From an uncultured Gemella sp. (lineage in GTDB: Bacteria > Bacillota > Bacilli > Staphylococcales > Gemellaceae): a stretch of 6,856 nucleotides of DNA. The translations under genes and the position numbers were made by a program. Each line of letters begins with the position of its first letter. Positions within the stretch are counted from its first letter, which is position 1. Location of the stretch: positions 1 to 6,856 of the forward strand of contig CALHQV010000269.1 in the NCBI GenBank assembly GCA_938038035.1, given 5' to 3'. Positions 1 to 5,139 of the stretch are shown piece after piece. The notes under the pieces were generated by a model that saw only the letters and a program-made list of their open reading frames with translations, made no database searches and had not been told where the DNA came from.

Positions 1-1601
1 CACCAGGTAAGAAAGATCCAGTTAAAGTAACTGTAGAATTACCAAATGGAAAAGTGATAACAGTAGAAGTACCAGTAAATGTAACACCAGTTAAGGAAAT
101 CGAAACACCGGTAACTAAGACACCGTTAACACCAGAAGATTACACTAAAGGTATTAAGATTCCAGAAGGTGGAAAAGTAACGAATGTAGAAAACATTCCA
201 GACTTAACAACACCAGGTAAGAAAGATCCAGTTAAAGTAACTGTAGAATTACCAAATGGAAAAGTAATCACAGTAGAAGTCCCAGTAAATGTAACACCGG
301 TTAAACCGATAGAAACACCAGTGACAACAACACCATTTACACCAGAGGATTATACAAAAGGAATAACAATACCAGAAGGTGGAAAAGTAACGAAAGTAGA
401 AGACATTCCAGACTTAACAACACCAGGTAAGAAAAAACCAGTTAAAGTAACAGTAGAATTACCAAACGGAAAAGTAATAACAGTAGAAGTACCAATTACT
501 GTAACTCCAGCAACTGGAATAGAAACACCTGTTACCGATACTCCATTAACAAGAGAAGATATTGAAAAACATGTTAAAGTCCCAGAAGGTGGAAAAATTA
601 TTGGTGTAGGTGAAATTCCTAAAGTAAATACACCAGGAGACAAAGGAACAGTTAAAGTTAAAATTGAACTTCCAAATGGAAAACAAGTAGAGGTAGAAGT
701 ACCGGTAAACGTTACACCAATAAAAGATATAGTTAAGAAACTTGGTGATCCGATTACTAATGAAGATGTGGAAAAACATGTTAAAATACCAGAAGGTGGT
801 AGAGTCATAAGTATAGGGGATAAACCATCAACAGATGTTCCGGGTGAAAGACCTAGTATTCCAGTAGTTATTGAATTACCAGGAGGAAAACGAGTTACTG
901 TAAAAGTACCAGTAATTGTTACACCAAAAACTACTCCAATAGTAGTTAAAGTAGGTACTCCAATAACACAAGATGATGTAAAAAAACATGTTGATCTACC
1001 AGAAGGATGGAAAATAACGAAAGTAGGAGAAATCCCAACAACTACAACACCAGGTAATAAACCTTCAGTAACTGTTGAAATAGAATTACCTGATGGTAGA
1101 AAAGTTACTGTGGATGTGCCAGTAATTGTAACTCCAAATGTGACTCCTATTGTGGTAGAAGTTGGTACACCTATTTCAGAAAATGACGTTAAAAAACATG
1201 TAGATTTACCAGAAGGATGGAAAATTACAAAAGTGGGAGAAATTCCAAAAACTGAGACACCAGGTGAAAAACCATCAGTAGCTGTAGAAATAGAGTTACC
1301 AAACGGTCAAAAAGTTATTGTTAATGTTCCAGTAAAAGTAATTGAAAAACAAAGAGTGGCTGAAAACAACAATTACAACAATAACAATAATAATAACAAC
1401 TATAATAATAATTCAAACGTAAATCCTCATCAAACAAACACTGTCAAAGAGCCAATGACAAATACTTCATCTGGAAAAGTTAATGCTAACAAGATTGAAA
1501 AATTACCAAATACAGGATTAGAAAGTAATTCTATTGCTGGTTATGGTATAGCGTTATTAGGTTTAGCATTGTCAGTAATTAGACGTCGTAAAGAAAAATA
1601 A
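1..1601 (+). CDS. LPXTG cell-wall-anchored surface protein with Rib-like repeats (5' end outside window)
   Basis: The reading frame is open from the first bases (first full codon at base 3) and ends at TAA 1599-1601, so the true start and any signal peptide lie upstream; the GTG at 54 is only a Val codon inside a repeat. About 532 residues are visible. Six full units of 69-70 residues follow a partial one. Each carries a PEGG/PEGW turn, a TPG(K/D/E)K segment, and ELPNGK followed by a beta-rich VEVPVxVTP strand, which is the pattern of Rib/alpha-like repeat domains. An Asn-rich spacer (1365-1424) comes next. The C-terminal sorting signal is LPNTG (1503-1517), a hydrophobic stretch (about 1530-1580) and the basic tail RRRKEK. 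Sortase A would cleave LPNT-G and attach the protein to peptidoglycan. The repeats probably form a stalk that projects an N-terminal domain from the surface. The role as adhesin or immune-evasion protein is inferred from the family; the ligand cannot be told from this part. Confidence 0.93.
   Translation, partial: PGKKDPVKVTVELPNGKVITVEVPVNVTPVKEIETPVTKTPLTPEDYTKGIKIPEGGKVTNVENIPDLTTPGKKDPVKVTVELPNGKVITVEVPVNVTPVKPIETPVTTTPFTPEDYTKGITIPEGGKVTKVEDIPDLTTPGKKKPVKVTVELPNGKVITVEVPITVTPATGIETPVTDTPLTREDIEKHVKVPEGGKIIGVGEIPKVNTPGDKGTVKVKIELPNGKQVEVEVPVNVTPIKDIVKKLGDPITNEDVEKHVKIPEGGRVISIGDKPSTDVPGERPSIPVVIELPGGKRVTVKVPVIVTPKTTPIVVKVGTPITQDDVKKHVDLPEGWKITKVGEIPTTTTPGNKPSVTVEIELPDGRKVTVDVPVIVTPNVTPIVVEVGTPISENDVKKHVDLPEGWKITKVGEIPKTETPGEKPSVAVEIELPNGQKVIVNVPVKVIEKQRVAENNNYNNNNNNNNYNNNSNVNPHQTNTVKEPMTNTSSGKVNANKIEKLPNTGLESNSIAGYGIALLGLALSVIRRRKEK
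54..1310 (+). repeat. Six tandem Rib-like repeat units, 210 bp period
   Basis: Unit boundaries by alignment of the ELPNGK junction are 54-263, 264-473, 474-683, 684-890, 891-1100 and 1101-1310. Five are 210 bp (70 codons) and the fourth is 207 bp (69 codons). Bases 1-53 are the tail of a further upstream unit, and 1311 to about 1345 is the start of a degenerate seventh. Units 1 and 2 are nearly identical at DNA level: bases 1-55 recur exactly at 211-265. Units 5 and 6 form another close pair marked by HVDLPEGWKITKVGEIP, while units 3 and 4 are intermediate. This pattern points to in-frame tandem duplication or homogenisation towards the 5' side, with older, diverged copies next to the wall anchor. 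Confidence 0.92.
1365..1424 (+). repeat. Asn-rich AAT/AAC trinucleotide tract
   Basis: Twenty codons between the last repeat and the wall-spanning region include 16 Asn codons (AAT or AAC) with two Tyr, one Ser and one Val. The protein segment is low-complexity and presumably a flexible, hydrophilic linker. Because the DNA unit is a trinucleotide, slippage would change linker length without shifting the reading frame. Confidence 0.85.
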
Positions 1602-1609
1602 TTCTTCAA

Positions 1610-1643
1610 AAAAAGAGAAGCAGTTAATTTTGCTTCTCTTTTT
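1610..1643. terminator. Bidirectional rho-independent terminator
   Basis: A 13-bp perfect stem pairs 1610-1622 with 1631-1643 (core AGAGAAGCA / TGCTTCTCT) around an 8-nt loop, 9 bp after the surface-protein stop. The plus strand ends in a run of five T (1639-1643), and the minus strand reads into a run of seven T (complement of A1608-1614). It can therefore serve both the surface-protein gene and the convergent minus-strand unit ending at 1724. Confidence 0.88.
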
Positions 1644-1723
1644 GAGTTTTGAATAGTGAATTTATTTATTTAAGTTTGAAAAAATAGGTATCTTCGATAA
1701 GTTCCCCTTTATAGAATGTAGAG

Positions 1724-2236
1724 CTAATTTGGCTTTTTAGAAATTAATGCAGAAAAATCTAGGTCATCATATTTGCTTTTATTAAGACCAGTTAATGAAT
1801 CGAAGTCAGTATCAGGGAATAATGGATCGAAATCATCTATTTCAGTATTTTGATAATGATTCGAAGTTTCTATGTTCGAATTATTTTCATTAGTATTAAA
1901 CAATTTGCTAGTTTTTGTGTACTTATTAACCTCTTGTGATTGAGTGTTCCCTTCATAATTATATTCGATTGAAACTTCTCCGAAATTTTCGCTAGTTGAT
2001 TCTTTAGGATTATAAAATAAGACACCGTATTCTTCTAAGAGTTCTTCTTTTGAATAATTCTTTAAAGGATCTTCTATAGGTGATATTGTACTTTCATATA
2101 TTTTTTTGACAAGATTTTCATCTGTTTGAATTTTATTGTCTTCAATCTTCCAAGTTGAAATAAGTCTATGTATTATATCTAATTGTTGATCTGAAAGTAG
2201 GTGAATTTTTGATTTAATTTCATTTAGTTTATCCAT
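1724..2236 (-). CDS. Hypothetical acidic protein, 170 residues, downstream of HxlR regulator
   Basis: I do not recognise this protein family. The start is ATG at 2236-2234 and the stop TAG at 1726-1724. No Cys, signal peptide or membrane segment is visible, so it is probably cytoplasmic. Residues 1-30 (MDKLNEIKSKIHLLSDQQLD...) look like one or two amphipathic helices. Residues 55-75 hold a Lys/Glu-rich, probably helical stretch. Residues 80-130 are Asn/Ser/Thr/Glu-rich and likely disordered. The C-terminal 40 residues contain three similar acidic-aromatic motifs: DDFDPLF (134-140), DTDFDSL (142-148) and DDLDFSAL (157-164). The gene lies 4 bp after the HxlR stop and its ribosome binding site is weak (AGAGAAG, 12 nt away), so translation is probably coupled to the regulator gene. 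It is likely a real gene, because the frame is open throughout and it is tightly packed with its neighbour. The function is unknown. Confidence 0.72.
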   Translation of the reverse strand: MDKLNEIKSKIHLLSDQQLDIIHRLISTWKIEDNKIQTDENLVKKIYESTISPIEDPLKNYSKEELLEEYGVLFYNPKESTSENFGEVSIEYNYEGNTQSQEVNKYTKTSKLFNTNENNSNIETSNHYQNTEIDDFDPLFPDTDFDSLTGLNKSKYDDLDFSALISKKPN

Positions 2237-2240
2237 AACT

Positions 2241-2585
2241 TTATACTGCTTCTCTATTTTCTTTTAAGTAATCAATGTAGTCATTTCCCCAGATTTCTAA
2301 TTCATTAAGTACTGATTGGAATTTTTTTCCGATATCTGTTAAGCTGTACTCAACTTTTGGAGGAATTTGAGCATAAACTTTACGATTAATTAACCCATCT
2401 TGTTCTAATTGTTTTAATTGCTTTGTTAATGTGGCTTGGGTAATAGTCCCTAGTGATCTTTGTAACTCATTAAATCTAACACTTTTATCCTCCAGTAGGT
2501 GAAGAATTAGTATTGTCCATTTACCAGACAATATTTTTTGAGTTGTAAAAAAGGGGCATTTTCCAAAAGGTTCTTGTTGTTCCAT
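2241..2585 (-). CDS. HxlR-family winged-helix transcriptional regulator
   Basis: This 114-residue MarR-like HxlR protein is complete for the family (usual length 105-130). It begins GKCPF (Cys10), followed by GKWTILILHLL, a winged helix with RFNELQRSLGTITQATLTKQLKQLEQDGLI, the hallmark PPKVEYSLT (about 73-82) and a C-terminal dimerisation helix with LEIWG. The start was set at ATG 2585-2583 because AAGGAGA (complement of 2592-2598) lies 6-7 nt upstream; an upstream in-frame ATG at 2630 would add 15 residues unlike the family and has no good ribosome binding site. Cys10 is the only cysteine and matches the position of the redox-sensing Cys of YodB, HypR and QorR type regulators. The gene faces the nitroreductase across 171 bp, so it is probably that gene's regulator and its own. 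Repressor versus activator (HypR activates) cannot be decided from sequence. Confidence 0.93.
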   Translation of the reverse strand: MEQQEPFGKCPFFTTQKILSGKWTILILHLLEDKSVRFNELQRSLGTITQATLTKQLKQLEQDGLINRKVYAQIPPKVEYSLTDIGKKFQSVLNELEIWGNDYIDYLKENREAV

Positions 2586-2612
2586 AAAAAATCTCCTTAA
2601 AATTTTGTTGGT

Positions 2613-2618
2613 ATTATA
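2613..2618 (-). promoter_or_regulatory. Probable -10 element of the HxlR-gene promoter
   Basis: The complement reads TATAAT, a perfect -10 hexamer, about 28 bp upstream of the HxlR start codon. The best -35 at a 17-bp spacer (complement of 2636-2641, AAGTAT) is poor, which suggests a weak promoter or one dependent on a regulator. Transcription would start near 2606, just upstream of the AAGGAGA ribosome binding site. Confidence 0.5.
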
Positions 2619-2640
2619 CAATTCTATCATAAAAGATACT

Positions 2641-2660
2641 TACTATTTTTAAAAAACGTA
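2641..2660. promoter_or_regulatory. Candidate HxlR operator (imperfect palindrome)
   Basis: The 20 bp have the form TAC-N2-TTTTT-AAAAA-N2-GTA, with 8 of 10 positions symmetric about 2650/2651. The site abuts the nitroreductase -35 element at 2662 and the poor -35 region of the HxlR promoter, so a bound dimer could control both. HxlR regulators bind such AT-rich palindromes with TAC/GTA-type outer arms between divergent promoters. AT-rich DNA makes chance symmetry common, so confidence is modest. Confidence 0.4.
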
Positions 2661-2661
2661 C

Positions 2662-2689
2662 TTGATAAAATTTTTGTATATATTATAAT
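2662..2689 (+). promoter_or_regulatory. SigA-type promoter of the nitroreductase gene
   Basis: The -35 TTGATA (2662-2667) and the consensus -10 TATAAT (2684-2689) are separated by 16 bp. Transcription would begin around 2696, leaving a leader of about 60 nt before the start codon. This is the strongest promoter match in the divergent region. Confidence 0.7.
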
Positions 2690-2723
2690 TATATATATAA
2701 CAATTATAAAACAAATAATAAAG

Positions 2724-2739
2724 TTTGGCAATAGCCAAA
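2724..2739 (+). promoter_or_regulatory. Small perfect hairpin in the nitroreductase leader
   Basis: TTTGGC-AATA-GCCAAA is a 6-bp perfect inverted repeat with a 4-nt loop. It ends 4 nt before the GGAGG ribosome binding site (2744-2748). It could be a second protein-binding palindrome, an mRNA-stabilising hairpin or a modulator of ribosome access. There is no T run after it, so it is not a terminator. Confidence 0.5.
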
Positions 2740-2756
2740 AAACGGAGGACATAATA

Positions 2757-3347
2757 ATGACAGAAGCAAAAAATTTATATCAAAACAGAAGAAGTGTTTA
2801 TGCACTAGGTAAAAATTTACCAATTTCAGAACAAGAAGTATTAGAAATTATCGATAATGCAGTTAAATACTCACCAAGTGCATTTAACTCACAAACTGCA
2901 CACGCAGTAGTTTTACTAGGTGAAAATCACCAAAAACTTTGGGATATTACATTTGATGAATTAGAAAAATTCTTACCAAATGAAGAAGCTAAAGCAGCTA
3001 CAAAAGGTAAAATCGATAGTTTTGCTGCAGCATACGGAACAATTTTATTCTTCGAAGATCACGATGTAGTAAAAGGTCTTCAAGAACAATTCCCAGCATA
3101 CGCTGATAACTTCCCAATTTGGTCAGAACAATCTACAGGAATTGCATCATTTGCAGTTTGGAATGCATTAGCAGAGGCTGGAGTTGGAGCTAACATTCAA
3201 CACTATAACCCAGTAATTGATGAAAAAGTTGCTGCTGAATGGAATATTCCAGCTAACCTAGTATTACGTGCTCAAATGCCATTTGGTGAAAAATTACAAG
3301 AAGCTGCATCAATTGAAAGAACTTCAAGAGTAAGAGTAGTAAAATAA
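2757..3347 (+). CDS. Nitroreductase family protein (Frm2/CinD-like flavoprotein)
   Basis: This 196-residue protein has the FMN-dependent nitroreductase fold in its short Frm2/HBN1-like form, which includes bacterial members such as lactococcal CinD. Visible hallmarks are NRRSVYALGKNL (10-21) and SPSAFNSQ (39-46), both in the FMN-binding N-terminal part. Also present are IASFAVWNALAEAGVGANIQHYNP (129-152), with the helix and loop after it, and the C-terminal FGEKLQEA segment. Such enzymes reduce nitroaromatics, quinones or related electrophiles with NAD(P)H in the cytoplasm; the substrate here is unknown. The start ATG has an excellent ribosome binding site (GGAGG, 8 nt away). Codon choice favours AAC, TTC and CCA more than the neighbouring tsa genes do, suggesting high expression. 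It stands alone between its own promoter and terminator and is divergent from the HxlR regulator, which probably controls it in response to electrophile or oxidant stress (inference by analogy with YodB-YodC and HypR-HypO of Bacillus subtilis). Confidence 0.92.
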   Translation: MTEAKNLYQNRRSVYALGKNLPISEQEVLEIIDNAVKYSPSAFNSQTAHAVVLLGENHQKLWDITFDELEKFLPNEEAKAATKGKIDSFAAAYGTILFFEDHDVVKGLQEQFPAYADNFPIWSEQSTGIASFAVWNALAEAGVGANIQHYNPVIDEKVAAEWNIPANLVLRAQMPFGEKLQEAASIERTSRVRVVK

Positions 3348-3379
3348 GACTTGACTTAACGACGGATTAAATGAGTAAT

Positions 3380-3413
3380 AATAACGCTGAGATAGTAATA
3401 TCTTGGCGTTATT
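3380..3413 (+). terminator. Rho-independent terminator after the nitroreductase gene
   Basis: A 15-bp stem pairs 3380-3394 with 3399-3413 around the loop GTAA. It includes the perfect outer arms AATAACGC/GCGTTATT and two inner G-T pairs, and the stem's last T residues run on into a T-rich tail. It lies 32 bp after the stop codon. Confidence 0.9.
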
Positions 3414-3588
3414 TTATGATTTTATCAGGACCAATTACTAAGCAAATGATTAAGTTAATGAAAGATTCTTAAATTTTAAAAATGATTGTTTCTATAAAAC
3501 ATTATTTATACCTTTAGTTGTTGGAATATACTGGTAAATATGATATTATAGTAGTTGGTATATAAATAAAGATTTAGAAGGTTTAATA
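3414..3588 (+). promoter_or_regulatory. Leader region and promoter of the tsaE operon
   Basis: The best promoter is an extended -10, TGATATTAT (TGN at 3541-3543, TATTAT 3544-3549), with -35 TTGGAA (3521-3526) at a 17-bp spacer. Transcription would start near 3556, about 33 nt before tsaE. Ribosome binding site AGAAGG (3576-3581) sits 7 nt before the ATG. The stretch 3416-3520 holds only an 18-codon ORF without a ribosome binding site, and no other signal that I can support. Confidence 0.6.
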
Positions 3589-4041
3589 ATGTTAAAAATA
3601 GTAATAAAAGATTTAGAAGATACTAAACGTTTAGCAAAAATAGTTAGTGAAGGTATAGAAGATAGATTAGTACTTTTGTTAAATGGAGATTTAGCAGCAG
3701 GGAAAACAACTTTTACTAAGTATTTGGCTGAATATTTAGGAGTTAAGAGTGTGGTTAATTCACCAACTTTTAATATAATGAAAGAGTATAAGTATCCAAA
3801 TGGAAAACTATATCATATTGATGCTTATCGTTTAGAAGATAGTGATGAAGATTTAGGATTTGAAGATATTTTCTTTGAAGATAATGTTAGTGTTATCGAA
3901 TGGGGAGAATTTATTGAAGAATTTTTACCAAAAAAAAGATTAATTTTTAATATTCGATTAGTAGATGACCATAGAGAAGTTGAAATTATTTCTAATGGTG
4001 AATATGAAAAAATAGAAGAAAGGATACGTGAAAATTGGTAA
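3589..4041 (+). CDS. tsaE: tRNA threonylcarbamoyladenosine biosynthesis ATPase TsaE
   Basis: TsaE (YdiB/YjeE family) is a small P-loop ATPase that binds the TsaB-TsaD complex and drives turnover in t6A37 tRNA modification. At 150 residues it is the usual family length. Visible motifs are Walker A GDLAAGKTT (33-41), the SPTFNIMKEY segment (58-67), HIDAYRL (76-82) and the Walker B-region IEWGE (103-107). The Walker A has Ala where most family members have Gly (GDLGAGKTT), which still fits GxxxxGKT. It is the first gene of the operon, with its own promoter and AGAAGG ribosome binding site, and its stop overlaps the start of tsaB. Identification is firm. Confidence 0.97.
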   Translation: MLKIVIKDLEDTKRLAKIVSEGIEDRLVLLLNGDLAAGKTTFTKYLAEYLGVKSVVNSPTFNIMKEYKYPNGKLYHIDAYRLEDSDEDLGFEDIFFEDNVSVIEWGEFIEEFLPKKRLIFNIRLVDDHREVEIISNGEYEKIEERIRENW

Positions 4042-4703
4042 GTTTAATTGTAGAAGCTTCGAATGGTGTATGTTCAATTGCATGTTTTGAAGAAAAAAAT
4101 ATTCTAGCCGAAAAAAACTTTGTATGTAGCAATAACTTGTCCGCGGTAATTTTAGAAGAAATAGAAAATTGCTTAAAAGAAGCAAATAAGAAAAAAACTG
4201 ATTTAACAGAAATAATATCTAGTGAGGGACCAGGTTCATATACAGCAATTCGCGTAGTCGCAGCAGTATGTAAAACACTAGCTTATACACTTAAGATTAA
4301 ATTAAAAAAAGTTTCTTCTTTAAAATTACAGGCGTTATTGGAATTCGATAGTAATAAGTTACTTGTTCCATTTATTGATGCACGCCGTGGTAATGTTTTT
4401 GGTGCAGTATACGAAAATATTGACGGTAACTTAATAGAAACATTAGAAGAAGGGTATTACTCACTTGAAGAAATCAACGATTTCCTTGTTTCTCAGAATA
4501 AAGAATTTGTATATATCAGTAAGGATATAGAAAAATTAAATGAACTTCTTCTTGATGGATTAAAAAATGACGAAATGGTCCGAGCAGCAAATGTTGTAAA
4601 AATATACGATTCATTAGAAGAAGTCGATTGTTATAATATGAAACCACAATACTTAAGAAAAACTGAAGCAGAAAGAGAGCTTGAAAATGATAAAAGTAGA
4701 TAG
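4035..4703 (+). CDS. tsaB: tRNA threonylcarbamoyladenosine complex subunit TsaB
   Basis: TsaB (YeaZ/YdiC) is the catalytically inactive ASKHA-fold paralogue and partner of TsaD. At 222 residues it has family length. Motifs seen are an N-terminal strand LIVEAS in the place of the usual LxIDTS, GPGSYTAIR (65-73), the helix KTLAYTL, the VSSL segment, FIDARRGNVFGAVY and the C-terminal PQYLRK. The start is TTG at 4035, overlapping the tsaE stop by 7 bp, with ribosome binding site AAAGGA (4019-4024) 10 nt upstream. No in-frame ATG exists before the conserved first strand, so TTG is the only start that keeps it. The usual GPGS(F/Y)TGLR has Ala in place of Gly, a mild deviation. It probably acts as a scaffold dimerising with TsaD. 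Confidence 0.95.
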   Translation: MVSLIVEASNGVCSIACFEEKNILAEKNFVCSNNLSAVILEEIENCLKEANKKKTDLTEIISSEGPGSYTAIRVVAAVCKTLAYTLKIKLKKVSSLKLQALLEFDSNKLLVPFIDARRGNVFGAVYENIDGNLIETLEEGYYSLEEINDFLVSQNKEFVYISKDIEKLNELLLDGLKNDEMVRAANVVKIYDSLEEVDCYNMKPQYLRKTEAERELENDKSR

Positions 4704-5139
4704 AGTTGATATAAGTAATCTAGATGTATTATCGAAGATAGATATTGATAATTTTGATGATGCATGGACAAAAGATATGTTTAAGTCTGAACTTGAACAC
4801 GCAAATGCAGAATACTATGGATTATTTAACGATGATGAAATTATTGGTTTTTGCGGTGGTTGGTTAGTTGCTGATGAATATCAAGTTAATAAAATAGTCA
4901 TCGATAAACCTCATCAAAATAAAAAACTAGGTCAAATTTTCTTTACTTATGTTATGCAACTTTTAAAATTAAAAGGTGTAAAAAAAGCGATTGTAGAAGT
5001 GCGTGTGAGTAATATGCCCGCAATAACTATCTATGAAAAAGCAGGATTTAGTACTATTGATATAAGAAAGAATTATTACAAAAACAATGGCGAGAATGCT
5101 TATGTAATGATAAGGGATTTTAGCAATGAAAGAATTTAA
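4687..5139 (+). CDS. rimI: Ribosomal-protein-S18-alanine N-acetyltransferase RimI (GNAT)
   Basis: This is a GNAT-fold N-alpha-acetyltransferase of 150 residues that, in the family, transfers acetyl from acetyl-CoA to the N-terminus of ribosomal protein S18 and some other proteins. Motifs seen are VNKIVIDKPHQNKKLGQIFF (67-86, acetyl-CoA loop region), AIVEVRVSNMPAITIYEKAGF (101-121, typical RimI EVRxSNxxAxxxYxxxGF) and RKNYYKNNGENAYVM (127-141). The acetyl-CoA loop normally reads (Q/R)xxGxG; here it is QNKKLG, with Lys replacing the first Gly. ATG 4687 was chosen because AGAGAG (4674-4679) is 7 nt upstream; a TTG at 4681 would sit too close. It overlaps the tsaB 3' end by 17 bp and the tsaD start by 14 bp, so translation is coupled. 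Substrate assignment follows the family and gene context. Confidence 0.9.
   Translation: MIKVDRVDISNLDVLSKIDIDNFDDAWTKDMFKSELEHANAEYYGLFNDDEIIGFCGGWLVADEYQVNKIVIDKPHQNKKLGQIFFTYVMQLLKLKGVKKAIVEVRVSNMPAITIYEKAGFSTIDIRKNYYKNNGENAYVMIRDFSNERI

Noticed and set aside
546..779. 77-codon minus-strand ORF in the repeat region
   Set aside because: Low-complexity Phe/Asn/Tyr-rich antisense translation, fully inside the surface-protein gene, with no start signal.
350..808. 152-codon minus-strand ORF opposite the surface-protein repeats
   Set aside because: It is an antisense shadow of the repetitive, stop-poor DNA: its own repeats mirror the plus-strand units, and there is no ribosome binding site or family resemblance.
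2586..2630. Upstream start (ATG at 2630) for the HxlR gene
   Set aside because: It would add 15 residues not seen in the family and place the good AAGGAGA ribosome binding site and the TATAAT -10 inside the coding sequence; ATG 2585 is better.
3416..3472. 18-codon ORF (MILSGPITKQMIKLMKDS) between the nitroreductase terminator and tsaE
   Set aside because: It starts directly at the terminator tail, has no ribosome binding site, and is too short to distinguish from chance; it could be a gene remnant, but nothing supports this.
3958..4185. 75-codon minus-strand ORF across tsaE/tsaB
   Set aside because: Leu/Phe-rich antisense shadow of AT-rich coding DNA spanning two firmly identified genes.
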